A DNA stretch of 64,000 nucleotides from Nematopogon swammerdamellus. Taxonomy: Eukaryota; Arthropoda; Insecta; Lepidoptera; Adelidae. The position numbers and the translations under genes are program-made. The notes beneath the pieces were generated by a model, which made no database searches, had not been told where the DNA came from, and saw only the letters and a program-made list of their open reading frames with translations. The stretch covers positions 21,008,048-21,072,047 of the forward strand of contig OX336350.1 of NCBI GenBank assembly GCA_946902875.1, given 5' to 3'. Shown piece after piece: positions 13,101 to 21,640 of this stretch; the first letter of the stretch is position 1; each line of letters begins with the position of its first letter.

Positions 13101-16100
13101 TTGGAGGCTGACCGTGGTTTGGATTCCACGTAAAACTGTATGTCCCTTTCCTGCTTACCTTACTAGGTGGTACGATTTAACCCGCCCGTGTTGATACCAC
13201 CGCACTGAATGAAAGCTCGGTTGAAACCGCTATTCAAATAGTTCGTGTTTTCCATCCAGTTCAGTGTAGCCGGCACGACCGAACGGAAGCGCTGACATGG
13301 CACCGAGTTCACCAAGGTGTGACACTGTGTGACTACATGACGGTTGTAGTAGGTGATGTAGACAAACATGTCAGTTTCCATAAAAAAAATCAATAAAAAT
13401 AAGTAATGTTTTCTGTGCAGTTCAGTGTAGCCTGGCTTGGCGAGGAGCTGAGGATGTTGAGTGAATAATATGAGCAATAATGAGAATGAATTAAATAAGC
13501 TTTGTATATTCATACCTAATGTTTCCGTTGCACAGATCTCATTTCATTCAGTGCGGTGGTACCAACCCGGGCGGGTTAAACCCTACCACCTAGTAATATA
13601 AGAAGGGAGTCATATCCCTTAGTCGCCTTTTACGACATACACGGGGAGAGATGCAGTGGGGCTATTCGTTTAAAGTACCCACCCCACACGGTACAAATTT
13701 CATTTCATTTCATAACTCACTGAGCGGTTGGACGGGCTCGCGCTGCACGTCGACGAACATGTCCTCCTCGTTGGGGAACGTGTCCACCGTGTCCTCGAAC
13801 TCCTCCAGCGAGCTCTGCTCACTGTCCGAGCTCTCCACCACTATCTGCAACATTACACCGCCGCCGTACCGTCACATATTATTACCATCTGCTTTGTTTG
13901 TTTGTTTGTTTGTTTGCTGCCCAGCCTCTCGGGAAGGCGGGCGGGCAATTCTCCGCACTGAGACCTCAAGACGGTCCGTTGTACGTTGGCGCCAGAGTTA
14001 CCAGTTCTGTGGAGGAAAGATCTGCAGAACCGATTGGTACGCATCCGTCGTAAGTCCCTGCCCGTGCGTGTTGTGCGGAGGTGGAAAGAGGACGGCGGGT
14101 TCGCGTTAAACAGCTCCTCCGAGCACTCCCCATGAAATGAGTCAACATCCCTACTGAGTTACAGTCGCGGTTCTAGATCGCTTCGTTTCCCATTGTCTTT
14201 GTGTGTTAAGTTATGGTAAGTTGTGGTGATGGAGTCAGAGTGACCGCTGTGGCGCCCCGCGAGGAAGACCATTATATTGTGCAGGATGTCCCATAATTTG
14301 TGAATTTAATAAAAACATTAATAAACTGCTCACCGTGTCGGGACTCACCCTCTTGTACTCCTTGTGCCGCGGGGCGGACCGTTTGACTGTGAGCTCGTGT
14401 ACCGGCAGCTCGAGCCCCACCATCGCGAGCACCGTGCAATCCAGCCCGCTCACCTCCGGCCAACCGCTCCACATCTGCAGTCACACACAGCCAACTTACA
14501 ACTTCTGTTTCAACATTTAATTGGGCGTTTCTTTTACGGGGATTACCCTTAATTTTTACCTTTAGATTTTTTTATTATTTGTTGGCATTGTTTGTATGTT
14601 TGCTGCCCAGCCTCTTGGGAAGGCGGGTGGGCCATTCTCCGCACTGAGACCTCGAGACGGTCCGTTGTACGTTGAAGCCCTGGTAGTGCTACTCCAGCCA
14701 CCCGAGCTCTTTCATGAAGTGGAGCACTCTTCTCGGTCGCTTCCACACTCCATGGGCAGTTCCCACGTTCCCAAGAAACTGCACTCGTTCTGCTGCCACC
14801 ACCGGGCACTCCAGGAACACGTGGGTGGCTGTTTCGTCCTCCGCCATGCAACCTCTGCATGGGGGACTGTCTGTGACACCTATTGTAAACAGGTGTCTGT
14901 TGAGTGGGCAGTGACCCGTAAGAAGTCCCACCGCCATACGGAGTTGACCCCTGTGGAACTTTAGCAGGCGCTTCCTGAGTCGCAGGTCCAGTTTGGGAAT
15001 GGCTTCCCGGGATTGCCTGCAGTCCCTGGTGTTGGCCCAAAGATTTTCATGTTTACATTTTGTTAGATGATAGCCAATATTTGACCTGGCTGATTGGTAA
15101 GGTGTTGGCGTATCCGCCATAATTACACATATTCTGTGAAAATTTCATCCGGCTACCTATTACGGTTCAAGAGATACACCCTAGGATGGACGGATGGACG
15201 GACGGACTGACGGACAGTCAGACAGACGGACGGACGTTAGGCTTAAAGTGTGAAGGGAACGCACCTGATGTGTGACGGGTATGTCTGTGAGCGAGTAGAT
15301 GTCGTTCTTCACCTCCTGCACTGTCTTGGTGCCGGGGTACTTGAGTGTGAAGTCTCTCTCCTCGTTCTTCACCTTCAGAGTGTACGTCGTGGTCAGACGC
15401 TCCGCTACTCTGCAATGCCATTAACATCGGTTGTTCATTTCAATTGTTCATTACCAGCGATCGGCGTAGGTAGAGCTATTCCCGGGATTTGGTGACCGTT
15501 ATCTTAACATGGATATTACTTAATGTAAGTTACCTAGTCCACCTTAGATTTTGTTTCTGTGAACAAATGTTGTTGATTTTCAATATCTGCAAATAAATAT
15601 TGCTGTGTTTTGAATATTTGTTTTGTTCTTATTTTCATTATTTAATCATCTTCTTATTTCACAAATTATTATAATAAAATGGAAACTGACACGGTTAGCT
15701 ACATCACCTACAACATCCGTGATGTCAGCCCTAACACCGGTGAACTAGGTGCCACGGATCCCGGGATCATCAATCCCGGAATCCCGGGGGATATCCATAT
15801 AAACATCATCATTCATGTTCATTGACCCCAAATGGCACTACGTACGCCGATCACTGTTATTACAAAAAAAAAAAAAATTATTAGTGGAACTGGACGGAAA
15901 ACACGAACTATTTACATAGCCGTTTCGACCGACGTTTTTTTCAGTGCGGTGATACCAACCCGGATGGGATAAACCCTACCACCTAGTAAGGTAAGAAGTG
16001 AAGGGACCTACAGTTTAACGTGGAAACCGAACCACGGGTCAGCCTCCAACAGTCGAGCGGTCACCCATCCAAATACTGACCACGCCCAGGGTTGCTTAAT

Positions 16101-19100
16101 AACAGTCGACCAACCCCGCGCCACTGAGCTACCGAGGTTGACATCAAACTACCCATTACAATTCAAAAGATGCAGTCCTCGGACAGACAGACGGCGTAGG
16201 CTTAATAATAGGCTTCCGTATGGGGTACGGAAACTTAAAAACCGACCAAGTGCGAGTCGGACTCGCGCACTGAGGTTTCCGCACCACAAAGAAAAAACAT
16301 TGAAAAAAAAAACATGTATCTTGTATCCTTAATTTTTTACTTTTCCTATTTTTTAATATTTGTTGTTATATAAGGTGCTTCATTATTCATGTCGTTTGGC
16401 GCGGGAGGGTTACATATATACTCAAATAAACATGTTATGCAAAAAAAAATTATAGTTTTTAGCATTACTTTTCGAGAAATTTAAAAAAACCTTTGTTTGC
16501 TACCTAAACATTAAACAGATCAACCTGTGTGTACCAGTATACCAGCTGTAGGTAACTCGCACTGCACGGGGTTAATGACCGTACTGGTTCAAACGCAGAA
16601 CAGCTGTTTGTTGTGTTGTGTGTGAGTATTAGGAACTTACATACTAGGTTCTTACAAAAATTTACAAAAATTTCAACAGCTACCTATTACGGTTCAAGAG
16701 ATACAGCCCTCGGACAGACGGACGGAGGGACCGATAGACAGACAAACAGACGGCGTAGGCTTAGTAATAGACTTCTAAACGAAACTTAAAAACGTACTCA
16801 TCATCAGCGACGCTCTCATCGGCGGCCTTCAGCCGCAGCACGTCGCCGTTCTGCAGATGGAGGCTGGCGAGGGTCGCGCCGGAGGTGGCGCGCGAGCCGC
16901 CCACGCCTGAGAGCTGCTGCCGGCACAGCGGCACACCGCACACCATCTCGATGCGCTTCTTCAGATCACCTGTGAACATCACCATCTACATTTAAGGCTC
17001 CCATACAAGGTTTTTTTTTTCTGGAAACTGACACGGTTGGCTACGTCACCTACAACATCCGTGATGTCAGTCCATAACACTGGGTGAACTTGGTGAAACG
17101 TCAGTGCTTCCGTTCAGTAGTACTATTTACATAGCCGTTTCGACCGACCTTTCATTCAGCGCGGTGGTACCAACCCGGGCGGGTTATTGTTTATTGTATA
17201 ATTCCATCCTAACCTAACCTAACCTACGCTTGGATATGTCGAAAATTCCGCCAGTTCTAAATTCAATGCGAAGAAGAACTGACAAACAAACTTCGCAAGT
17301 CACAATGTTTTGTCAGTACCTTATAAGTATTATATTAGAGTAATTTACGATAATGAACCCATACTACCGCTCACAAGAACATTAATATTTACAGCATAAA
17401 CATGAACACTCAAGAATCTGACCACTCTGCCTATTTACATTACCTATGTCTGGTGTATAGTGCCATCGTCAATTTTGATACTTCATATACAATTTTGATA
17501 CGTCAAATAAAAAACAATTAGTAAACGCTACCACCTAGTAATATAAAAAGGGAGTCATATCCGTAAGCTCTGGATTCTGACGGTCGCTGTTGTCATAAGT
17601 TGCCCAACGAGTAATGGAGCGAGCCATGCTGTGAATATCTCTACGTGAAATGGTGCCCTCGCCAACGCACCAAAGTAGCCGATATTGGACACCGCGTGGC
17701 TAAGCTCAAGTGTCAGTAGGCTGGGCACGTCAGTACAAGAGACGACGACCGTTGGAGTAATCGTGTCCTACACTGGCGGCCGTGGACAGGAAAACGGAGC
17801 GCGGGAAGACAACACCCGCCAGGTGGGACGACAACATCAAGTACTTCGGCGGAGAGCAGTGGCTCCGTACCGCTGAAGGCCGGGAGGACTGGAGGAAAAT
17901 TGGAGAGGCGAACGTCCAGCAGTGGACGCATACACGCTGACTGTGAATGCGGAAGTAAGATAAATTTTTTTTATGTAATCCTGTATGGGTGGCTGAGTCG
18001 GAGGGGCCAAAGCGCATGCTCCGACCAGCCAATATCACCTCCGAGAAGGTAGGTGCCATACCGGAGACTTCCCTGGATTGCTGGCTATACTGGACTAGAG
18101 GAGAACACAGGCGAGGCTGCTATGCGGCCATCTTACATCCAGTACGGTGGTAGCAACCCAGTCGGCTACAATTTGAGCCTACCACCTAGTAAGGGGCAAG
18201 GGAAGGGACCTACAGTTTTACACCGGTTCCGAACGGTGAAGCAGCAGGTGTGCAAGTGCAACGGGAACACTCACTGACTGTGGCGGTGGTGGGCATGCTG
18301 AGCTCGTGCATCTTGTTGGAGTAGTGGACGTGGAGGAGCAGCTGGCTGGAGCTGTTCCGCGGCGCCGACGTCGACGCCGCTGCCGCGCCGCTCTCCGCTC
18401 GCTCTGCTCATCACAAAGGCAGAAACTGCAATCACCTATGTCGTACGGCGAAAATATGAGCGGTCTTCCGGCGAGTGTGTTCCCCACCATCTATACCCTG
18501 GGAATCTTCAAAAGTTGTGTCAATAAATTAGACAACAACCTCTTAGTCCACCTTGTAGTTGGCATGGCGCCTCTCTGAGCGTGGTTTCGCGAGGAATAGT
18601 GTATTGGCTGTGTCTGATCTTCCTTTGAAGTATTGGGCACAGACACGCGCGTCGGCTGTCTATAAAAAAAAAATACCTTCCTAAACACATATGATAATGG
18701 TAGATGAAAACCATTATTAGATGTAGTGACTGATTCTAGATTAAAACTAAAGAGAATAAAAAAAATATTGGTTGTCTGTAAAGTCGGTTTACGGACGATA
18801 GTTTTACGTGATAACGTCATACAACCATTGTTTCATGAATATTCTAAATTTGAAATATTTTCCGACCGGCCAGATATTATGGTACGAGTAACCTCGTTTT
18901 AATTTCTGCGGCCCTGGTTACGCGATCTCGCTTGCACACACAGGCTCAGATGGAACGTGACGTGATATTCATGCGTGCAGCCGGTGTTCATCAATTTATA
19001 AGATGTGACGTCATCACGTCAAAATTGTATAGTATGAAGTGAACTGCACCTCGCAGCAGTATGCGGCGCAGCGAGCAATTTGTGTGAATAAATTAGTGCC

Positions 19101-21314
19101 GTGCCGCTCCGCTAGGTGCCTGCGGTCTCAGTTTAAGGAGCTTATACCTTCACCTGTCATTCTGATAACATATAGTTGATATCAAAGATAATATACAGGC
19201 TAGTAGATAGCGACTAGGTTGCCTAGCTATATCTTGATCTTGATGACCTTGACCGCTGTGACCTTGACCCCAATGACCTTGAACCCTTATTATCTTGTGT
19301 GTGTTCTTTACGTGAAATAAATATCTGACTCTGAATCATTAATTGGCTCACCGGGTGGCAGGACACTGAAGGGTGTGATGATGGAGATGTCGGGGTCGAT
19401 CATCTCGACGTCGTGCCGATCGTCTGGCGGCGCCGGCCCAGCCCCGCCGTCCTGCGGCATCACGCGGTTTATGGCCGACTGCAACAGACATTCCATAGTG
19501 TGGTGAGCATCGCCGCACGCAGGACAAGATTTTATACATATTATGTTGCCGAAGAGATGACGATCTTTGGATTAACCGTGTCCTACACTGGCGGCCGTGG
19601 ACACGAAAACGGAGTGTGGGAAAACCAACTGCCAGGTGGGAAGACGACATCGAGTACGTCGGCGGAAAGCAGTGGTTCCGTACCGCTGAAGGCCGGGAGG
19701 ACTGGAGGAAAATTGGAGAGGCGTATGTCCAGCAGTGGACGCTTACACGCTGACTGATATATTATGTAAATTGAAGCACCCACCATAAACACACTCAAAA
19801 ATAGGCTTGAAAAGAATTTAAGAAACAAAAAAGATAAAAAAAAATAGCAACAGCAGTGATCCCCTCATATTCCTCTATAGTACCAGATCCACACAATTTG
19901 ATAAACACATATGAAGGCCGTTATAATTAACACAATATTCACCAATAAGTCCCAGTTGGTCTCTTCCAGGTGGAAGATGGCTTCCGCCACATTCTCGATG
20001 GCGGTGATGCCCTGAAACAAAATTTTGTTGAGTCATTATTATGCGTGACTCATTGTGCAGAAGGCTAGAGTTGGCCGTTGGGAATGTTGACCGGTTATAT
20101 TACAACAGTAGTACTACCAGCGAAGTCGCCCTACAGTCTCTTCAAGAATCTTGGGCTGCCAAGATCGACGCTAAGCTCATATATGGAGAGAGCTTCGAAA
20201 ACGTCACTGGAAGCATCCTACAGAATATGGATAGGTAGAGAGAGGGAGGTTGAGAGCGGGACTGGTGGTTTCCCCGCGTCCTAGTCAACGCAGACTAGCT
20301 GACGAGGGCTTGATGCGAGCAGAAACGTGAAGCATGCGCGGGAAATTCAAAGTGGCCACTCGCTAGTCCCGACCTCGATTAACACCCTCCTCTACTGCCG
20401 ATGGGCCCGGATATGTTCGGTGAAGCCATCGCAAGCTCAGTTCCACACCTTCTCCGCGGCTTCACTTAGCACAAACATTTCCTATAACCATCCTCAGATG
20501 TGCCTGATTAACGTGAGTGAAACGCCAAGTGAATTGATTGAGTAGGTCTCGAGTTATGAGTGAACATATGCGCGTCAGCCGGCCGGCGCGTCAGTCGTTA
20601 CACGTTTACTGCTTTATTTATTAGAAGATTAGAAATAACATTTTAACGAAAATATAATAAATGCAGCAAAGTAATCGGTATTATACACCTTACACTCTAA
20701 CTCTGTTGCTCGGAACAGGGTGGCAGCACACTAAAATCCACCGGCAGACTCATATGCAGCTGCCAACATGATAGAATCCGTGCATACACATATTTTTAAA
20801 GATTTCTAATCTTATTGCCTGAATGATTTTACACCAGAATATAATCATGGATGCAAGAATGGATGACATGCGATAAAATACAAAGCATACTGACCCAAGC
20901 AGAACTATGCTAATACAGTTATCGATGTTTATGCATAATCTGATATCGATGAAACTAATCAACTAATAACGCTCTTATTAATTCCAATTACGACTCAACT
21001 AGAAAAAAACTCATATGACAACAATAGAACAAAGAATACTCTATTATCAAGTTCAGACCAATTTATCAATATTAAATCGTCATTCGTCGCTGCAAAAAAC
21101 TCTATACCATCACATGACAATATATGAAAAGAAAATAAGAGTTAAACGTAAGAAAACTGCTCAGTAAGCGATGATTCTTCAATCTGAACATAACCTGTTC
21201 GCGAAGCACTTTTTCCTCTCTCGTTCGTATGAAACTGACGCTAATGCACAAAGGTGTATGATGTTCTGTATATACCTGAAAGTTTGCGAGGATTTCTTCT
21301 CGATTCTCTGCCAT
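960..21314 (-). CDS. FAF1: FAF1 (FAS-associated factor 1), 14 exons, C-terminus off-window
   Basis: Ubiquitin-binding adaptor of the p97/VCP pathway; insect orthologue of vertebrate FAF1 (Drosophila casper). Exons in transcript order: 21314-21276, 20011-19943, 19478-19352, 18403-18275, 16969-16798, 15409-15265, 14474-14349, 13844-13721, 12964 (or 12958)-12819, 11615-11461, 10153-10017, 9575-9413, 2867-2771, 1100-960. Every junction has GT/AG sites and a consistent phase, giving about 590 codons. Domain order matches FAF1: UBA (residues 1-50, AIFHLEETNWDLL), two ubiquitin-like domains (about 105-175 and 183-230), an acidic linker, the thioredoxin-like UAS domain (about 315-480, RKLLGVYLHHERSVLSNVFC), a charged coiled coil (KREQDEAYQRSLDADR), and the start of UBX (LPPPHTDFLVRRFHAHETVA). 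Human FAF1 is about 650 residues, so roughly 60 codons are missing to the left. FAF2 is less likely because there is no hydrophobic hairpin and there are two UBL domains. Confidence 0.93.
1147..1544. mobile_element. TIR element (TAAGGTGCTTCGTTATTCAT ends)
   Basis: Left TAAGGTGCTTCGTTATTCAT and right ATGAATAACGAAGCACCTTA are inverted, both flanked by TA. A relative with one matching end and an inverted interior is at 16372-16625. Confidence 0.7.
1547..2200. mobile_element. Foldback element with ~80-bp TIRs and CACGGTG ends
   Basis: 1547-1627 (CACGGTGAACAAAAAACCTG...) is repeated inverted at about 2113-2200 (...CAGGTTTTTTGTTCACCGTG), flanked by TATA on both sides. Non-coding interior. Confidence 0.72.
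2771..2867 (-). CDS. FAF1: FAF1 exon 13 (coiled coil)
   Basis: 97 bp, phase 2 in, phase 0 out. Encodes AKEETKKQQEMERNQKMEKA ESDRLQEEARKE. It is separated from exon 12 by a 6.5-kb intron full of R2-type retrotransposon sequence. Confidence 0.9.
3403..3424. repeat. (CG)n tract
   Basis: GCGCGCGCGCGCAAGTGCGC directly before a SINE A head. Confidence 0.7.
3424..3818 (+). mobile_element. SINE family A, full length
   Basis: Complete copy with A box, 5S-like block (AGTACTTGGATGGGTGACCG), T-arm, central domain and 17-A tail, in FAF1 intron 13's flank (2868-9412 intron). Confidence 0.88.
4190..4475 (-). mobile_element. RTE-like LINE, C-terminal ORF2 fragment
   Basis: Minus strand encodes RTKVVDIGHRVAKLKWQWAG-type sequence, RPWTGKQSVGRPPGG and the 3' end with the CCAGTAGTGGATACTT motif. 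Frameshifted. Confidence 0.7.
4495..4785 (+). mobile_element. Inverted 3' UTR fragments of the R2-type element
   Basis: Plus-strand copies of the 3' UTR in two pieces (4495-4543, and about 4690-4785 ending CACACCTT) separated by about 145 bp of other DNA. Nine bases (4786-4794) separate them from the oppositely oriented main element. Confidence 0.85.
4795..8432 (-). mobile_element. R2-type (REL-endonuclease) non-LTR retrotransposon, near full length
   Basis: Minus-strand element with 5' end at about 8432, 3' end CACACCTT at 4795. One long reading frame encodes, in order, an N-terminal C2H2 zinc finger, reverse transcriptase, a CCHC knuckle and a restriction-like endonuclease, the plan of R2/R4/Hero-type elements rather than of APE-type LINEs. 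The 3' UTR is about 165 bp and the 5' UTR about 105 bp with short CT-rich repeats. It sits in FAF1 intron 12, in sense orientation. The sister copy at 8433-9119 differs by about one base over their shared 687 bp, so both are recent. Confidence 0.9.
4962..8326 (-). pseudogene. R2-type polyprotein with a single frameshift
   Basis: Two overlapping frames, 8326-6263 and 6548-4962, together give about 1,120 residues. The first has CSKCGKQYKRKIWLEKHVKE KH (C2H2 finger, residues about 57-78) and RT motifs with GLFQGCCLSP and AFADDITLL. The second has the RT thumb, CPSCKEFVGTAKHLLCGC (CCHC), RPDILIF and LFELTVPWE (endonuclease core). The switch falls at about 6432-6445, in a run of GGTTTT, and looks like a one-base deletion. 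The start at 8326 is the first ATG of the open frame. Confidence 0.88.
8433..9119 (-). mobile_element. 5'-truncated sister copy of the R2-type element
   Basis: Carries the last 170 or so codons of the endonuclease and the 3' UTR; truncated at 9119, where homology to 5484 of the main copy stops. Its 3' end directly abuts the 5' end of the main copy, head to tail. Confidence 0.9.
9240..9327 (+). mobile_element. 3' UTR fragment of the R2-type element
   Basis: Plus-strand 3' UTR fragment ending CACACCTT at 9327, about 85 bp from FAF1 exon 12. Confidence 0.85.
9413..9575 (-). CDS. FAF1: FAF1 exon 12 (end of UAS, coiled coil)
   Basis: Phase 1 in, phase 2 out, 163 bp. Ends EREARQRVKREQDEAYQRSL DADR, the family signature (human EREARENVKREQDEAYRLSLEADR). 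The split Arg codon AG|A is completed by the next exon. Confidence 0.95.
9632..9998 (+). mobile_element. SINE family A filling FAF1 intron 11
   Basis: Complete copy antisense to FAF1. The intron (9576-10016) is 441 bp and the SINE occupies about 367 bp, leaving 56 and 18 bp of flank. Confidence 0.88.
10017..10153 (-). CDS. FAF1: FAF1 exon 11 (UAS domain)
   Basis: Phase 2 in, phase 1 out, 137 bp. Encodes LLTSVANTLGPVASMTVRSI and PALLIIMRVRSNTEIYSVIN, equivalent to human FPLFLIIMGKRSSNEVLNVI. Confidence 0.94.
10370..10695 (-). mobile_element. Jockey-type LINE fragment (end of RT ORF)
   Basis: Minus-strand translation across frames gives LKPIWTYGLQLWGTAASSNI, EILQRFQSK and APWYITNERLHRDLNIPTVK, hallmark C-terminal sequences of jockey reverse transcriptases. 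Contains frameshifts. Confidence 0.75.
11461..11615 (-). CDS. FAF1: FAF1 exon 10 (UAS domain)
   Basis: Phase 0 in, phase 2 out, 155 bp. RKLLGVYLHHERSVLSNVFC is nearly collinear with human RKLLAIYLHHDESVLTNVFC, followed by LEANFLLYGWDLTHQDN. Confidence 0.95.
11633..11785 (+). mobile_element. SINE family A, central fragment
   Basis: Central domain from GGGTAGGGTTTAGCCCGCC to GTGGCACCAAG, broken at an RTE-like LINE fragment. It is 18 bp upstream of the FAF1 exon 10 acceptor. Confidence 0.72.
11791..12075 (-). mobile_element. RTE-like LINE, C-terminal fragment
   Basis: Minus-strand METGWLSSSGSGLGMLAEET frame and, in other frames, LKWQWAGH, RPWTGK and CCAGCAGTGGACGCATACAC. In FAF1 intron 9. Confidence 0.7.
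12085..12415 (-). mobile_element. SINE with family A body and 5' module C
   Basis: Minus-strand copy: poly-T, A-type central domain, then GCCTTTTACGACATACACGG and GGGGCTATTC...GGCCCCACACGG instead of the tRNA/5S head. Confidence 0.8.
12490..12770. mobile_element. Short element with CACAGTG/CACGGTG ends
   Basis: Left CACAGTGTTGCAGTTGCCCC, right GGTTGCAACACGGTG (inverted), flanked by TATA; interior very A/T-rich. Lies about 50 bp from FAF1 exon 9's donor. Confidence 0.65.
12819..12964 (-). CDS. FAF1: FAF1 exon 9 (start of UAS domain)
   Basis: Encodes EEEAIGCIEFSARFRARYGP then HFFEGTLQDAIEES; human has FSSRYGDCHPVFFIGSLEAAFQEA. Two in-frame acceptors six bases apart (12964 or 12958) fit equally well. 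Donor after 12819, phase 0. Confidence 0.9.
13004..13390 (+). mobile_element. SINE family A, diverged head subfamily
   Basis: Head reads TCGGCAGCTCGGTGGTGCGG and has GATCATAAGCACAC in place of the 5S A-box block, but keeps GGATAGGTGACC. Central domain and tail are typical. Confidence 0.8.
13540..13695 (-). mobile_element. Module C plus A-type central domain, fragment
   Basis: Same junction as at 12085-12415 (CTAGTAATATAAGAAGGGAG next to the GTCGCCTTTTACGACAT hairpin). Confidence 0.75.
13721..13844 (-). CDS. FAF1: FAF1 exon 8 (acidic linker)
   Basis: Phase 0 in, phase 1 out. Encodes IVVESSDSEQSSLEEFEDTV and further acidic residues, the Ser/Asp/Glu-rich linker between UBL2 and UAS. Confidence 0.9.
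13905..14110 (+). mobile_element. Related LINE 3' fragment
   Basis: GCTGCCCAGCCTCTCGGGAA and ACGGTCCGTTGTACGTTG are shared with 14600-14680, so these flank FAF1 exon 7 as two relics of one repeat family. Confidence 0.55.
14349..14474 (-). CDS. FAF1: FAF1 exon 7 (end of UBL2)
   Basis: 42 codons, phase 0 both sides. Starts MWSGWPEVSGLDCTVLAMVG; human has LWEGWP directly after RHQ. Confidence 0.92.
14595..15120 (-). mobile_element. LINE fragment with RNase H-type C-terminus
   Basis: Open frame of 143 codons (15120-14689): RMAVGLLTGHCPLNRHLFTI and CRGCMAEDETATHVFLECP, typical of LINE ORF2 ends carrying RNase H and a Cys/His knuckle. Its start aligns with lepidopteran LINEs; class is I/R1/jockey-like, not resolved further. 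Confidence 0.75.
15265..15409 (-). CDS. FAF1: FAF1 exon 6 (UBL2)
   Basis: Phase 2 in, phase 0 out, 145 bp. Contains FTLKYPGTKTVQEVKNDIYS and LTDIPVTHQ; human has STIQEVKRNVYDLTSIPVRHQ at the same place. Confidence 0.92.
15676..16142 (-). mobile_element. SINE family A, interrupted
   Basis: Minus-strand copy; the 3' part (15676-15757) and the rest (15889-16142) are separated by about 130 bp of unrelated DNA rich in CCCGGGAT palindromes and an A run. Confidence 0.75.
16798..16969 (-). CDS. FAF1: FAF1 exon 5 (UBL1)
   Basis: Phase 1 in, phase 2 out, 172 bp. Encodes DLKKRIEMVCGVPLCRQQLS through LHLQNGDVLRLKAADE. It aligns with human GEIKQILENELQIP and LKSLHLPKNNSLYVL. Confidence 0.92.
17013..17190 (-). 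mobile_element. SINE family A, 3' fragment
   Basis: Poly-T start and central domain up to GGCGGGTTA; the head is missing. Confidence 0.75.
17205..17490 (-). repeat. Repeat homologous to 28700-29290 (empty-site paralogue)
   Basis: Inverted relative to 28700-29290: shares CTCAAGAATCTGACCACTCT, TTTACAGCATAAACATGA and CGAAAATTCCGCCAGTTC. It lies in FAF1 intron 4. Confidence 0.7.
17610..17945 (+). mobile_element. RTE-like LINE, C-terminal fragment
   Basis: Plus-strand fragment ending CAGCAGTGGACGCATACACG; same block as the others, in FAF1 intron 4. Confidence 0.7.
17962..18258 (-). mobile_element. SINE family B, headless
   Basis: Minus-strand body ending at GGTGAAGCAGCAGGTG, 16 bp from the donor of FAF1 exon 4 and in sense with the gene. 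Confidence 0.8.
18275..18403 (-). CDS. FAF1: FAF1 exon 4 (start of first UBL)
   Basis: Phase 1 in, phase 1 out. An upstream in-frame TGA forces the acceptor at GATGAGCAG. Ala/Ser-rich linker, then QLLLHVHYSNKMHELSMP, the first strands of UBL1. The donor lies about 16 bp from the head of an intronic SINE. Confidence 0.88.
18470..18677 (+). mobile_element. CR1-like LINE 3' end
   Basis: Plus strand encodes GLPASVFPTIYTLGIFKSCV N and MAPL-stop, the typical WNxLPxSVFPxxxNLxxFK end of CR1-like RTs, then a poly-A tail. In FAF1 intron 3. Confidence 0.7.
19352..19478 (-). CDS. FAF1: FAF1 exon 3
   Basis: Phase 0 in, phase 1 out; acceptor CTGTTGCAG, donor GTGAGC. Begins SAINRVMPQ (end of UBA), then a Pro/Asp-rich linker. 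Human FAF1 has AAINGVIPQ here. Confidence 0.92.
19545..19757 (+). mobile_element. RTE-like LINE, C-terminal fragment
   Basis: Plus-strand, shorter, in FAF1 intron 2, from GTGTCCTACACTGGCGGCCG to GACGCTTACACGCTGACTG. Confidence 0.7.
19943..20011 (-). CDS. FAF1: FAF1 exon 2 (UBA domain)
   Basis: 23 codons, phase 0 on both sides, acceptor TTGTTTCAG, donor GTGAAT. Encodes GITAIENVAEAIFHLEETNW and DLL, the core of the UBA helix bundle. Confidence 0.93.
20105..20452 (+). mobile_element. R2-type element, 3' end with last ~56 codons
   Basis: 5'-truncated plus-strand copy in FAF1 intron 1, antisense to the gene. Encodes SPYSLFKNLGLPRSTLSSYM and the terminal GGFPAS, then the complete 3' UTR. Confidence 0.88.
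21276..21314 (-). CDS. FAF1: FAF1 exon 1, coding part
   Basis: ATG at 21314-21312 encodes MAENREEILANFQ and runs into a GTATAT donor, phase 0. This aligns with the human FAF1 start (DREMILADFQ). The 5' UTR continues rightward into GC-rich DNA (21360-21620); the cap site is not visible. Confidence 0.9.
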
Positions 21315-21640
21315 GGCTGGGGTTCGATGCTGGCGAAACGAGTTTAATATTTTGACATTTAGACAGCAGCCGAGACGTCCGCACACAAGCGAACACCAGC
21401 AGCGACTTTCAGTGTTGCCTGGGTTATATCCTCTTTGTTGCCTGCCGTCCTGCACGCACGCACGCACTCCCGTCCATAGACAAACAATTTAAAGCTCCCG
21501 TCCCGCCCGCCCGCGCGCCCTCCGCGCCGGGCGCATATATCCAAAGTCCACTATGCGAGTTGCTCTGATTGTTCGATGCCAGTTTTGCGGGAAATCTGAC
21601 TCCGCCTCCGGCACTACCAGCGAACGTACTGAGTCCGATA
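21315..21640 (-). promoter_or_regulatory. Presumed FAF1 5' UTR and promoter
   Basis: A locally GC-rich block (21360-21620) upstream of the FAF1 ATG, unlike the AT-rich surroundings. No certain TATA box or initiator; inferred by position only. Confidence 0.4.

Noticed and set aside
17205..17225. Telomere-type (CCTAA)n repeat
   Set aside because: The unit is CCTAAC/TAACC with only about four copies, and the insect telomeric unit is TTAGG; it is part of a dispersed repeat.
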